Assembly (NCBI RefSeq): GCF_011397635.1
Contig: NC_064767.1
Location: forward strand, 1,029,501-1,093,500
Direction of reading: 5' to 3'
DNA: 64,000 nt
Source of the DNA: Epinephelus fuscoguttatus
Taxonomy: Eukaryota; Chordata; Actinopteri; Perciformes; Serranidae
The position numbers and the translations under genes were made by a program. The notes under the pieces were generated by a model. The model was not told where the DNA came from. It worked only from the letters and a program-made list of their open reading frames with translations, and made no database searches. Of the stretch, positions 34,815-47,918 are shown one piece after another. Position 1 is the first letter of the stretch, and each line of letters opens with the position of its first letter.

Positions 34815-35270
34815 TAGTGATATACCAATCCAGCTTTTTCAGTTTCGATACCGATCCCAATGCTGTGGCTTTGAGTATCAGCCAATACCTGATACCGATC
34901 TGATACCATGGTTGACCTAAAAAGCTATATACCTTTACATGTAGAACAGAAAAGTAGACTAGAGGCATCAGGCATTGATGACTACACAGTTCTTTCCTAA
35001 GATAAAATGAAACAAGATGAAACAGATTAATGCAATGATGAACTATTTATTTTAAACAAAAATAAACAACAGCAGTTGAAATAGTGTGAAATACCTCCAC
35101 ACAGCAGATTCTCTCCTTCGCTCTATGGCGTATGACATAGCTCGCGTTGCAGTAGATCTAAAGGGAAAGGATCACCTCAGGTATAGGTTGCATTTTCCGA
35201 TACCCGATCCATCTATTTTGATGATATCAGGGCCAATATTCGATCCAGATATTGCATCGGTGCATCCCTA
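34815..35270. mobile_element. hAT-like MITE
   Basis: The ends TAGTGATATACCAATCC (34815) and complement GCATCGGTGCATCCCTA (to 35270) are imperfect inverted repeats of the TAGGGATGCACCGAT type common in fish. The interior has the usual GATACCGAT/GATCCAGAT palindromic words. Non-coding. Confidence 0.6.
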
Positions 35271-36069
35271 GGACTTACAACATACAATAATGCTAATGTG
35301 CAATATTTGTTCCATACAAAGTTTTTTGTCTCGCTTGAAAACTCATATTCAAGAGGGAAAAGCAGTTAAGTTAGCCCGCATTCCTGTTCAAACAATGTAA
35401 ACAGAATTTTATGGTTAAGTCAACATTTACATCACACATCTCTGCCATCTTTTTCCTCCTTCCCCTCCCACTGCTCATATTCTTTCAGGGTGGGACCCTG
35501 AAAGCCCTGTCTGCATGCATCTCAGTTTCCTCTGACAAAAAAACAATCAACTGCAGGCATTGGTGCTATTTACAGTCTGTCATTCCTGCCTAGCATCATT
35601 TGGTCCCTGGCAGAGGGAGCCAGAAATAACGATGTCCTCAGCAACCTGCCTGTATTTCTTAGGATTTGTCTTCTTCCCAACTTAGTTCTATGTTTTCATG
35701 AGAAAACATACTAAAAACAAAGTTTTGGCCTCTGTGTGTTATTGCTCATTGCTTGTTTCAAGACATGTCTGATGCCTGTTGATCTTGGTAAGGGAGTGTT
35801 AGATCAGTATTTTGATAGTACAATGAAGCTGGTTCCAGCAGAGGAAATAGTCCTGTGAAACTACTGTCAGATATTTCCAACAAAGCTAAATGCTTTCCTG
35901 CATTGTTTCCAAAAGGACACAATACCTAATTAGAGGCAGCAGAGGTTAACATTATCATGGTATGTAAACCTCAGACTGTTATATGCAGATGGTAGATTTG
36001 ATGGAGAATGTAGAATACAGAAGATAGTGCTGTCGCAAAATTTAAGGAAATGATTGCTCTGTCGTGAAA
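35271..36069. other. No feature seen
   Basis: Non-coding, with no recognised repeat. A poly-pyrimidine stretch near 35440-35480 is not assignable. Confidence 0.4.
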
Positions 36070-36943
36070 TTTAATACCATGTCCTTCAGTAACAGAGGTT
36101 TCCCTTACCGACTTTAACCTCTCCCGAATTGATCATCTTGTCGATAGTGACGTAGGCTCGCTGCGAACAACACTCAACTCCATAGCACCTCTTAAAAAGA
36201 AGTTAACAAAGTTTGCTCCTTGGTATAACTCTCAATCCCGTAAGTTAAAACAAATATCGTGGAAAATTTGAAAGGAATTGGCGTTTAACCAAACTGGAAG
36301 AATCTCGTTTAATCTGGACAGACAGTCTCAAAACATATAAGAGGGGCCTCCACAATGCCAGAGCAAACTATTACTCAGCTCTAATAGAAGACAATAAGAA
36401 CAACCCCAGGTTTCTTTTCAGCACTGTAGCCAGGCTGACTGAGAGTCAAAGCTCTATTGAGCCTTGTATTCCTTTAGCCCTTAGCAGTAATGATTTTATG
36501 AGCTTTTTTAATGACAAAATTCTAACTATAAGAGGCAAAATTCATGACCTCCTGTCCTCAGATAGTACCTATCTAATCTCAAACACAGCTGTAAAACCTA
36601 ATATATATTTAGATTGCTTCTCCCCAATTTCTCTTCAAGAACTGACTGCAGTGATTTCTTCATCTAAATCATCAACATGTCTCTTAGACCCCATCCCAAC
36701 TAGGCTACTTAAGGAGGTCTTTCCTTTAGTTAACACTCATATATTAGATATATATATATATATATTAGATAGGAAAAACTCCCCAAAAAAAACCCTTTAA
36801 CGGGGGAAAAAAACGGTAGAAACCTCAGGAAGAGCAACTGAGGAGGGATCCCTCTTCCAGGACGGACAGACGTGCAATAGATGTCGTACAGAACAGATCA
36901 GCATGATAAATTAACAGTAATCCACATGACACAATGAGACAGA

Positions 36944-36989
<46 letters not shown>

Positions 36990-37640
36990 GGTAATGACAG
37001 TAGCTTACAACAACATTATTGAAAGTAATAATATTATAGTTATAGTTCTGGCTACTGCGGTACAATATGTTGAAAGTATGTATTAATATCTGGCAGTATA
37101 CATGTGTGACAATAGTCATATGTGTATAACAACAGTAAAAGTATGACTAATGACTAATGATGGCAGCAGCAGCAGGAGGCATCTGGCAGGACCACGGCAG
37201 CAGCACAACCACACACGTCACGCTGTCCAGGCACCGCTGCGATATGAGTTAATCTGAGAGACAGTGGAGCACAAAGGCTCCGGAGAAGAAGCCGAGTTAG
37301 TGACATCCAGAATGGCCGAGAATGGCATTTAGAGTGCATCATAGCACTGAGACAACACTAGTTAAAATTACAAATGACCTTCTGATTGCTTCAGACAAAG
37401 GACACGTCTCTGTACTTGTTTTATTAGATCTTAGTGCGGCGTTTGACACTATTGACCATCAAATTCTACTGCAGAGACTGGATCACTTAATTGGCCTAAA
37501 AGGTTCTGCACTGAGCTGGTTTAAATCTTATTTATCTGATCGTTTTCAGTTTGTTCACGTTCATGATGAATCATCCTTACGTACTAAAGTTTGTTTTGGA
37601 GTTCCGCAAGGTTCTGTGCTCGGACTAATCCTATTTACTC
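36070..37640 (+). pseudogene. L2 LINE ORF2 fragment, interrupted
   Basis: The first half (about 36070-36745) runs from LSRIDHLVDSDVGSLRTTLN through FAPWYNSQSRKLKQ and RLTESQSSIEPCIPLA to the RT start (LTAVISSSKSSTCLLDPIPT). At least one frame change lies near 36265. The second half (37323-37640) resumes at FRVHHSTETTLVKITNDLLI with the first catalytic box VLLDLSAAFDTIDH and GVPQGSVLGLILF. About 60 codons of RT between them are replaced by an inverted L2 3' UTR piece. The fragment ends where the Rex1-like LINE begins; the active-site YADD region is missing. Confidence 0.8.
36768..37322 (-). mobile_element. Inverted L2 3' UTR piece inside L2 ORF2
   Basis: The complement of the 30.46-30.97 kb L2 3' UTR, including the (GA)n tract (about 36940-36985). 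It lacks the GGGCTTTATAAATAAAATTG end and ATTG tail, so it is not a simple 3'-anchored insertion. It begins at AGGAAAAACTCCCC after a TA-rich stretch and ends at GGCCGAGAATGG. Confidence 0.75.
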
Positions 37641-37788
37641 TAGATTCAAGATTCAAGACAACTTTATTAATCCCTTAAAGGGCAATTTCATTTGACAGCT
37701 TGCACAACAACACACACACAACACATAGAACATAAAAAGAAAATTGACAGCTGTGTGCAAATTCTGTTAGACGCCATGATGAATAACA

Positions 37789-40442
37789 TTAAAAATGTGG
37801 AGAAAGAGAAAAAAAAACCAAAAGAAAAAAACCACACCAATAAATATGTTCATTAAAAATAGTCAATACCGGACTGACAGAAAAAGAATTTAACATTCGA
37901 AGGAGATGAGTCCTCTGCTGACCACGTTTGACCAGTGCTTCAGTGTTAACATCCAATTTAAGCTGGTTGTCAAACACAGTGCCTAGATATTTATAGGAGC
38001 TGACAATTTCAATCTTATCTCTATCTATGACACTCTCAGTGAAGGCCTTCTTGTCACATTTAAAATCAATCATTTCTTTAGTTTTGGATGCATTTAACTC
38101 TAAAAAGTTGTCCTTACACCAATCTACAAATGCAGGGAAAGCCACACCATGGTTGTGTTGGGCACCCTGAAGGAGAGACAACAACACAGTATCATCCGAA
38201 AACTTAACAAGGAAGCTGCTGTCACAAGATGATCTGCAGCTGTCAGAGTATAAGATATAAAGAATAGGTGACAATACGCACCCTTGTGGTGAACCAGTAT
38301 TAGTTACAACAGTGTCAGACAAATGACCATTCACAATGACCCTCTGCTGTCTGTTGGTCAAGAAGTCTAAAATCAATAAAACGAGTTCATGTGGTAGTTT
38401 AAAATCAGAAATCAGTCCCTCGATTAAAAGACAAGGTTGCATGTGATTAAAAGCGGAGGAGAAATCTCCAAACAACAGTCTAGCATGGGCATTAGGTTTC
38501 TCCAGATGTTTGTACAAGGCGTTAAGAATAAAAATCTTAGCATCCTCAACATCCTTTCCAGCCTGGTAAGCAAATTGTAGAGGGTCGAGTTTACCCTCGA
38601 TAGCTGTGAGAATCTCATTCTTAATTATTTTCTCCAGGATTTTCATTATCAGTGAAGTGAGGGCATTGGCCTTAAGTCATTAGGCTGTCTAGGCTACTAT
38701 TCTTCGGTAGTGGCACAATATGAGATATTTTCCATATACTGGGATACTGAAAAGAATCAACTGTCATTTGAAAAATATGTTTAAGAACACCACCAAGCTG
38801 CACAGTGCAGAGATGCAATGTACAGCCACATGTACCGTCAGGACCTGGGGCTTTTCTCACATCAGTGCCTTTCAATAACTTAACCACCTCGTCTTCTGAT
38901 ATTATAATGTCGTTGGCTGGGGAAAGTGAATTTTTAAGTCCACTTATCAGAAAAGTCAAGCTGTTCAAAACGAGAATAAAAAGCATTTAGAACATTTGGC
39001 AATTCCTGGTCCTTGACCCCTTCCAGATTAACATGTTTCCCAGTACTGTCTTTATTCTGGTTTATAGCGGCCATGGACTTAATGCCCTTCCAAGCATCTC
39101 GAAGATTACCACTACTATACTGTAATTTTTTTTTCTCTATATATTTTCTTTGCTTTCCTTATCTCAGTCCTCACTTCCCTGGATACTTACATGTTACCTG
39201 TAAAGAAAATGTGTTTCTTCTTATTAAGAACCTTTTTTAATTCTTTAGTAACCCAAGGTTTGTTGTTTGGGAAAATAGCAATCTCTTTACAGGGGATATG
39301 AGTATCTACGCAGAAAGATACATAGGAAGACACCACCTCAGTCAGGTCATTACAATCATCACAAGCATCATAAAAAACAGACCAGTCAGGGCGTCGGTGG
39401 CTTAGTGGTAGAGCAGGCGCCCCATGTACAAGGCTGTTGCCGCAGCGGCCCGGGTTCAAGTCCAGCCTGTGGTCCTTTGCTGCATGTCATCCCCCCTCTT
39501 TCTCCCCCTTTCACACTTAACTGTCCTATCCATTAAAGGCAAAAAATGCCCAAAAATGTCTTTAAAAAAAACAAAAAACGGACCAGTCTGTGCACTAGAA
39601 AACAAGCTTGAAGTTTGCTGATGCTTTCCTCTGTCCAGCACTTGACTGCCTTCACAGTGCGCTCGAAGCGTTTACATACGGGCTTATAGGAGGGCAAGAG
39701 GAAAATGCTGTGGTGGTAGGATGATCCCAGTGCAGGTCTGGGAACAGACTTATAAGCACCAGCCACAGTGCCATAACACAAGTCAGTCATTGTATTCCGT
39801 TGTGTAGTGGCACACGTTACATATTGCTCATAAGTTTTTAATGATTTGTCCAACTGACAATGATTCAGATCTCCAAGAATGAATTTCGGAGCGTTAGGAG
39901 AGAGAGAGAGTCAAGTTTATGTGTCACATCCATAATCAGCTGCGTGGCTGCAGTAACACTGGCCCGTGGGTGAATATAAACAATTGTGAAAAAGAGTTGG
40001 GAAAACTCCCTTGGCAAATAATAGGGGCGGAGGGAGATGGACAATAATTCGAGGTCGGTCGTGCAGATCCTTTCCCACACAACCGTATTGCAGTATCTCT
40101 CATTCACATAAAAGCAGACTCCTCCCCCCTTAGCCTTACTTGTGATAGAGGGACTTCTATCCATCCGAATGGATAACCAAACCCACTGATGAATAATTCA
40201 TCATCCCGGTCAGCTTCACCCAGCCATGTCTCCGTAAGAGCCAAAAGACACGTCTCCTTAAACTCCCGCTTGCATTTAGCATAAGCCTCCAATTCGTCCA
40301 GCTTATTTCGGATGGACTGCACATTGGAAAGCAGAATTGGTGGGAGAGGAGGGAGACTCCGTCTGACGTCAACATCAACTTTCTCCGCTGGACACCTCCC
40401 CTTTTCCTTTTTTTCCTGCGAATAAAGTCCATAAAGCAGCAC
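37789..40442 (-). pseudogene. Rex1/CR1-like ORF2 (endonuclease and RT), frameshifted
   Basis: Read downwards: endonuclease start LSNVQSIRNKLDEL and ALTETWLG (about 40335-40220), GGGVCFYVNERYC (about 40125), EN C-terminus and linker RTVKAVKCWTEESISKLQAC (about 39650), SINE gap, DWSVFYDACDDCNDLTEVVS, PWVTKELKKVLNKKK, then RT blocks VRKAPGPDG (about 38850), LFGDFSSAFN with the first Asp, SPQGCVLSPILYILYSD, and KFSDDTVLL. The latter keeps the two catalytic aspartates in FSDD form. The protein ends at about 37860 in an aberrant HIYWCGFF tail instead of the usual thumb end. Several frame changes split it into at least five frames, so it is inactive. Confidence 0.82.
39388..39572 (+). mobile_element. 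tRNA-derived SINE
   Basis: A 185-bp insert with a tRNA-like head: A box TGGCTTAGTGG and B box GGTTCAAGTCC about 50 bp apart. The body has CCTTTGCTGCATGTCATCC and the tail is A-rich. It is flanked by a 16-bp target duplication, AAAAAACAGACCAGTC (39372-39387) and a one-base variant (39573-39588). It splits the Rex1-like LINE frame, so it came later. It is not a functional tRNA gene. Confidence 0.9.
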
Positions 40443-40443
40443 A

Positions 40444-41280
40444 GATCATCACATAATTCCTCAGGTTCATAACTGCAACTTACACACGTAGCTTTCCAAG
40501 AAAAAGAAAGTTGTTCGTCACAGAAATGAAGAAATCAACAATAATAAGATAATAACAAAACACAAATATAAATCAATTAAAAAAAAAAAAAACAATACAG
40601 AAAATATATTTCTGGCAGAGATATAGAGGGGGAAAAGCTGTGCTGGGGAGTGTGTATTTATTCTGTAACACTGGGTGGTGCTTGGACTGTAAATAAACTG
40701 GGTTCATTATGTATTTAATTAGGTGGTAAACAGACCGGGGACAGTTGTATATTAGTTGTAAATAAATTTGGGAATTTGTTGAAATAAAATATGAGTTAAA
40801 AGAAGAAATGTAAGACAGTGGGTAAGTTCACCTCTACCTCCTCCTCGTCTTGGTTGTTTTTTATTTATTTATTTTGTTTGAAATAAAGTCATTAATTCAT
40901 AAATGAATTAATAAAATTTTACTTGTGAAATTCCCCCAAAACCTGCAGGTGTCTGTCAGCTCATCACGTCTGGAGAAACGTGAATCAAAGTCCGTTTACT
41001 GACTTTTTTCCAGAGCTTTCAGCCACATCTCACTGTCCTCCTCACGTCGACTCCGTAGGCGGCGGTGACAAGGTGCTGGGTGGCCTCCCAAACGCTGTCT
41101 GATCCACACTGGAAATTCTTTTGTACTTTTCTGTGATCTTAAATTGATCTTAAATTTGGATTTTTATTTTTATTTTATTTCTTCTTCTTCTTTTCACTTA
41201 TTTATTATTTATTTATTTATTTATTTATTATTTAAACCAGAAAATTAACTTTATGTAAGACTTTAACATTTCCTACGGCA
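40444..41280. other. Region upstream of aifm2; no gene seen
   Basis: AT-rich, probably including the 5' leader of the Rex1-like LINE (to about 40520) and simple TTTA-rich stretches near 40860 and 41210. Confidence 0.4.
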
Positions 41281-41470
41281 CCTGAAGGCACCATGGGAGC
41301 TCGCCCCGCCCCCCTCTCCCCCCTCAGGTGGACAGAGCGGGGCTGTGATTGGTGGAGAGCTCCGGCTCGTGCAGAGCAGCAGGAAACAAGCAGCAGAGAA
41401 CCAGCTGGAGGCTCGAGACTGATTTAAAGACGATCAGATTCAGTCCATCCAAGGTTCCTACCTGCGGCAG
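41281..41470 (+). promoter_or_regulatory. aifm2: Candidate aifm2 promoter and non-coding first exon
   Basis: A GC-rich island in AT-rich surroundings. It has a GC box (CCCCGCCC at about 41304), an inverted CCAAT box (GATTGG at about 41348) and a clean splice donor CTGCGGCAG/GTGAGT at 41470/41471. An E-box-like CACGTGAC lies just inside the intron at 41501. The next acceptor is at 43768, two bases before the start codon. The exon is inferred and its start is not fixed (about 41370-41400). Confidence 0.5.
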
Positions 41471-43770
41471 GTGAGTCCACTTCCTGTTTGTGCTGTTAGA
41501 CACGTGACCGTCAGAGAAAGAACAGCTCGTTGTTTCTGTCGGTGTGAAGCAACACGCGGAGGAAACACCGCATGTTGCTGAGTCCAGCTGAGGAGGAGGA
41601 ATTTCTACTTTTACTGCAGTTTAATGCTGCACTGTGAGGAAGAGTCCTCACTGTAAACAACCTGTAAACTAACTGTAAACAAACTGTAAACAACCTATAA
41701 TCAACCTGTAAACAAACTGTAAACAGCCTGTAAACAAACCGCGAGTGTACAAGTGTTATGAGTCAGGAAATCCTTTCAGTGTGTGCACACAGAATAAACA
41801 ACACAGCAGTGTGTATTAAGATGTGCAGATACACGTAGTGCAGTGTTTACCTCTGAGATTAAAGTGCAAGTGTCTTTAGTTAGAGACTGTTCGTTACTTA
41901 TGGGGGGGTGTCTAATGTGCTGTTATCCCTGCTCTCGTCTACTTTCCAGGCGAGGAGCAGTTCATCTCCAACGAGCCTATTATCACAATGGTATTTTTGC
42001 AATAACGATATTACTGATGTGACAAATCAGTAAATAAATAAATGAATAAATAAAATGATTTAAATTAATGACTTAATTTAAGAAGATAAAATTTCACTAA
42101 AGTCAGTGAACGTCTCACAGTTTGCTTCAAATCTTCAGTAAAAACTAAATAAAAATGATGATGTCATTTCTTTAGTTTGTGAACAACAACAGTAACTCAG
42201 ATTCAGATTCTGTCACAGTTCAACCAAATCAAACCCACCACTAACTGCACCTTTAACAAAATGTCCCCAGGGGTCTACAGCCCCGTCCAAAACTGTTGCT
42301 TCCTGTTGTCCACTGAAGACATTTGGGTTTCAGATCAAAAGATGAACATTCAGAAATCCCCCTCAGATCGGTCTGTGAGCACGGTTAGTCTTTTATTTCT
42401 GGGTGTTTTGTTGTCTCCCAGTGCCTGAGTGTTGTTCTACCAGCTGTAATGACTCCTGACACAGTGACTGAGAGTTCATCCTGTGACGCATGATGCACTT
42501 GTGATCTGTCCCCCAGTAAACACAGAGACACTGGTGATGTGTCACCGCGTCATTTACTCACGTGTCCAAGAATTTTACTCCAAAAGGGCCGAATGAGTGG
42601 ACGATCCCAAATACTGCGTAAAAATACTGGTGTAATTTTAATGTGAAACATTCATATGGTGATACTCGCAATATTTTGACTTGCTGACGTCATACTGTTA
42701 CCCACGGCAACAACGAGCATGGCTGACAGTGAAATGATGATGCAGTACACACAAAGAGGGGACTCAGAGGGAACTCAGTCAGCGGCTCCTCTGGCAGCAG
42801 CACAGCGTCTCTCGATGTGTCATCATAAACCTTTGGTACATTACATGAACACAGCGGAGCGTCACATGGCCTCTGACGTAGAGTGGGACCCGACCGGTCT
42901 CCTGGTGGAGCCACGAGGTGGACAGTGCATGCCGGCTGTGGACGTCGACAAGGACCACTTCTGTCAGGTCGGGTCGGCCAGTCTGGTCCCGTTGGTCAGT
43001 GTTTACTTATTCAAGTAACACTGGCGGTCCCGGAGAGTGAGTGACCTGACATGGTGCGTTGGTAAATTCAGTCTGACGCTCTACACTAAAATGAGAGCCC
43101 TGTTGGTGGAAGAAACGCAGCGTTATATTTCTACATGAATGAACCAACGGTTAAGTTAATCACACATTCACTCCGCTCGGCGCTCTGCTGCTCCGTCTCC
43201 ACAGACAGAGTGTCCACCATGAATTTTCCTCAGGTCACTCAGGGAGGCTTCAGGAAGGGTCACACTGCAGCCACCCTGCTCCTCTGATAAATAAACAACA
43301 GTCCCTAAATGTGCTTCACATGACTCCACTGTGTGTTTGTGACACTGGATCTGAAGATTTAACTTTAAAAACATGAACAGTTTGTAAAATATGATCCAAT
43401 TTATTTTTCACAGCACAAAAGTCTTTTTGTTTTCTAAATGTGACGACATCTGTCAGTGCTGTGTAATGGATTACTTCCACAGTGTGGTATTAGTGTTTTT
43501 ACATAAGTAAAGAATCTGAGTACTTCCTCCACCTCTGTCTTAAAAAACCCCAAAGCTGTAGAAATCCTTCACGCTCCTGTAAAGGCTACACAAGAGTTCA
43601 GTATTTAATTTGACAGGATCAGCTCGAGTCCTGTTAGTTTGTGTCTCTCTCTGTGATGCTGTTGTATGACTCAGGTTGATTCTACCCACATGACGGGGAC
43701 TCACCTTCCATCAGAGGACGTACAGTCACAGGTCACTTTGTAGTGTGCGTGTGTGTGTGTGTTCACAGAG

Positions 43771-45874
43771 ATGGGGGGTCAGGCCTCGTCAGTAGAGGAC
43801 GTCCATGTCGTGGTCGTTGGCGGTGGATTCGGAGGCATCGCGGTGGCTCAGCAGCTGAAATCTGGAGGACTTTGTTTCACTCTGATCGACATGAGAGACG
43901 CTTTTCATCACAACGTGGCGGCGCTCAGAGCGTCCGTACAGCCTGGTGAGAGGCTACATTTATTTCTTTGATTTTTATTTATTTTATTTCAGTGATTTAT
44001 TTTATATTTTCATGATAATACAATAATATATGTAGTCATATTTTAATTTTTGTTTTGTGTTATTTACTTAAATGTTATAATTTGTTTTTTTTAACCTGGA
44101 TTTTTTATTTTAATGAGAATTATTATTTTTATTTTTTTTTTACTTTTAAGTACTTTTAAGAAAAAAAGTATATGTTTAAATTTTGCTCAAAAAATTTTCT
44201 TTATTTGTATTTACTGTTTTTTTTTTCATTGTTTAGAAGTTTTAGAGATTCAGGGTTTTTTTTAAGGATACTTTTTAAGATTTGTTTAATTTTTATTTTT
44301 ATTATAGTATTTTTTGTAATTTTTCTGGATTTTTAAAAAAGTTGTTTATAGATCTATATTAAATTTTTCTATTATGATTATTATTATTATTATTATTGTT
44401 GTTGTGATTCTTATCGCTGTCACAGTGAGCTCAGACTGTTCGATGACTCAGACAGATGAACTTTATCACACATGACTCTGCAGCCAACAAATACGCTCCT
44501 GACTAATAACCACAGAGGGCACAGTGTGTGTGTATGTGTGTGTGTGTGTGTGTGTGTGGGTGTGTGTGTGTAATGATGTCAGAGTGCAGAGTGTGACCTC
44601 TGACCTCTGACCCCCTGTCGTCCTGCAGGCTTCGCTCGGAGGACCTTCATCCCGTACGCTGAGACCTTTGGAGACAGTTTTGTTCAGGGACGAGTTCAGG
44701 GAGTCGACACCGACAGACAGACGGTCGTCCTGGAGGGAGGAAGGGTGAGGACAGAGTGTGCTAAGCTAGGCTAACAGTTCCCCTGCCTGCAGTGTTTGTG
44801 CTAAGCTAGGCTAACATAGTCCCTTGCTTCTAGTCTTTATGCTAAGCTAGGCTAACAGTTCCCCCTGCTTCCAGTCTTTGTGCTAAGCTAGGCTAACAGT
44901 TCCCCTGCCTGCAGTGTTTGTGCTAAGCTAGGCTAACAGTTCCCCTGCCTGCAGTGCTTGTGCTAAGCTAGGCTAACATATTCCCCTGCTTCCAGTCTTT
45001 ATGCTAAGCTAGGCTAAAAGTTTCCCTTGCTTCCAGTCTTTATGCTAAGCTAGGCTAAGAGTTTTCCCCCTGCTTCCAGTCTTTGTGCTAAGCTAGGCTA
45101 ACAATTTCCCCCTGCTTCCGGTCTTTGTGCTAAGCTAGGCTAACAGTTTCTCTCTGCTTCCAATCTTTGTGCTAAGCTAGGCTAACAGTTCCCCCTGCTT
45201 CCAGTCTTTATGCTAAGCTAGGCTAAAAGTTTCCCTTGCTTCCAGTCTTTATGCTAAGCTAGGCTAACAGTTTCCCTTGCTTCCAGTCTGTATGCTAAGC
45301 TAGGCTAAGAGTTTCCCTTGCTTCCAGTCTTTATGCTAAGCTAGGCTAAGAGTTTTTCCCCTGCTTCCGGTCTTTGTGCTAAGCTAGGCTAAGAGTTTTC
45401 CCCCTGCTTCCAGTCTCTGTGCTAAGCTAGGCTAACAGTTTCTCCCTGCTTCCAATCTTTGTGCTAAGCTAGGCTAACAGTTCCCCCTGCTTCCAGTCTT
45501 TATGCTAAGCTAGGCTAAAAGTTTCCCTTGCTTCCAGTCTTTATGCTAAGCTAGGCTAAGAGTTTTTCCCCTGCTTCCGGTCTTTGTGCTAAGCTAGGCT
45601 AAGAGTTTTCCCCCTGCTTCCAGTCTCTGTGCTAAGCTAGGCTAACAGTTTCCCTCTGCTTCCAGTCTTTAAACATGACCTACAGTCCAGTTTGTTGCTA
45701 CAGGAGATCCAGTACTCCCACCTCATTCTGTGTACTGGGACTGATGGAACCTTCCCCGGGAAGTTCAACACCGTGGCGTCGTATCAGACCGCCGTCCAGA
45801 CATACGAGGACTTCGTCAAGCAGGTATGATAACAGGACAGATACTGAGAGCTCTGTAGAGAGAGGCAACTCATC

Positions 45875-45914
<40 letters not shown>

Positions 45915-47158
45915 CAGGTGCAGGCAGCAGGCTCAGTGTTGGTGGTGGGAGGAGGGTCGACCGGTGTGGAGATGGCTGCTGAGATCAAGACCGAGTATCC
46001 GGACAAGAAGGTGAAGACATTTCTACTGTTGGTACACCTCATTTAAAGTTGCATGTTCATCTCTTTAGTTGTCTCTGTGTGTTGATGGTTGCCTGTTTGT
46101 TGTCCATGGTGTTGAAATAGAAATACCTGTCTCAAGTTGCCTCTCTGTGTTTCAGGTGGTTCTTTGTTATTAGTTGCATGTTTGTTGCTCATGTTGTTGG
46201 TACACCTGTCTAAAGTTGCCCTCTGGTGTCCAGGTGGTTCTGATCCACTCCCGAACGGTGCTGGCCGACCCACAGTTGCTGCCCAGCGTCAGGCAGCAGG
46301 CGAAGGAGGTTCTGCTGGAGAAAGGGGTGGAGCTGCTGCTGGGTATGGAGACCTGATGTTTACCTGTGGACAGGTGAGATAGGTGTGTGTGTGTGTGTGT
46401 GTGTCAGGTTCATTAACCTGCTGAGTCTGTGTTTCAGGTGACAAAGTTGCCAACCTGTTGCAGCTGCAACTAAACGTGACTCAGAGGAACACGGAGGTGA
46501 GGACAGAGCGAGGAGACACGCTGACCACAGATCTGATCATCTGCTGCACCGGGCTCAGGGTCAACTCTGCCGCCTACGCCTCGAGCTTCTGTGAGTACAA
46601 GTACTCTGTTACTCTCAGTACAAGTACTCTGTTACTCTCAGTACAAGTACTGTTACTCATGCAGTTTGGTGCGTTGTCCACTGGAGGTCAGTGTTTGTTT
46701 ATTTTTTCTGTCCATCAGTTTCAATCAGTCAGACGTCATCTGAGGATCTTCATGATCCTGTGAGGATGATGTCATGATGATGTGAACTGTAGCGCCACCG
46801 TCAGGTCCGACATAAATAATCTACATCACATAAAAACAGCTGTTTGTGATTGATTCATAAATCTGTTAATAAACAGCCTCAAATAAATATCGGGTAAGCG
46901 GTTGATTGATCGGTTGATTGATCAGCTGATTGATCAGTTGATGTGTTGTGTTGACAGTGGGCTGCCTGGCTGATAACGGAGCTTTGAAGGTGAACGATCA
47001 CCTGCAGGTTGAAGGTTTCTCTAATGTCTTTGCTGTGGGCGACTGCGCCAATGTCAACGAGCCCAAGATGGCGTACCACGCCGGGTTGCACGCCACCGTC
47101 GCCGTGAGCAACATCATCAACAGTCTGAGCGGGAAGGAGCTGACCTCATATCGCACAG

Positions 47159-47192
<34 letters not shown>

Positions 47193-47918
47193 GTGTCTGG
47201 TTCTCTGGTTTTTTAGTTGCCCATCTACATTGGCAATTGTGTTGCTAGTTGCCTCTCTGTGTCGCAAGTTGCCCTTCTTTGTTGCTGATTTTGTTGCTAT
47301 TTGTCTGCATGCATTTTTTAGTTGCCTGTTCATGTTGCGAGTTATGTTTTCAGTTGCCCATTTGTGTTGCTGGTTGTAATGTCAGTTGTCTGTCTGTGTT
47401 TAGTTGCCCGTCTTTGCTGCAAGTTGAGTGACTTGCTGTCTCCATGTGTTTTTCAATTGTTTGTCTGTGCTGCCGGTTGTGTTGCTAGCTGTTTATCTGT
47501 ATTTTTAGTTGTCTGTCTGTGGTTTAAGTTGCCCCTTTATGTTGCTGGTTGTGTTGCTAGTTGTCTGCATGTGTTATTAGTCGCCTGTCTGTGTTGCATG
47601 TTGCCCTACTGTGTTTTTAGTTGCCCATCTGTGTTTGTAATTGCCTATCTGCGTTGCTAGTTGTCTTGCCAGTTTCCTTGTCTGTGTGTCTGTGTCACTG
47701 GTTGCCTGTCTGTATTGCTGGTCAACTGACAGTGTTGCCGGTTGCTTGTCTGTGTTGCTGGTTGCCAGGTAACGTCACCATGTTGCTGGCGATGGGCCGT
47801 GACGACGGTGTGGGTCAGTTTAACGGGCTGAAGTTGCCTCGTTGCCTGGTTGCTCTGGGGAAGAGTCGAGATCTGCTGCTGTGGAAGAGCTGGAGGGAGA
47901 TGCAACAGAAGCAACCCT

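Larger units (their letters stand above)
37641..40443 (-). mobile_element. Rex1/CR1-like LINE, near complete ORF2
   Basis: On the - strand the element runs from endonuclease (about 40442) through RT to a 3' UTR and ends in repeated TTGAATCTTGAATC at 37641-37655, the 3' terminus expected of Rex1-type elements. It lies head to tail against the broken L2 ORF2. A SINE is inserted at 39388-39572. The clade name rests on recognised motifs only. Confidence 0.8.

Noticed and set aside
39388-39470. Possible tRNA gene
   Set aside because: A and B boxes are present but it is the head of a SINE with an A-rich tail and target duplication.
42719-43018. 99-codon + strand frame inside aifm2 intron 1
   Set aside because: No recognisable family, no splice support, and it lies in a large intron; chance open frame is more likely.
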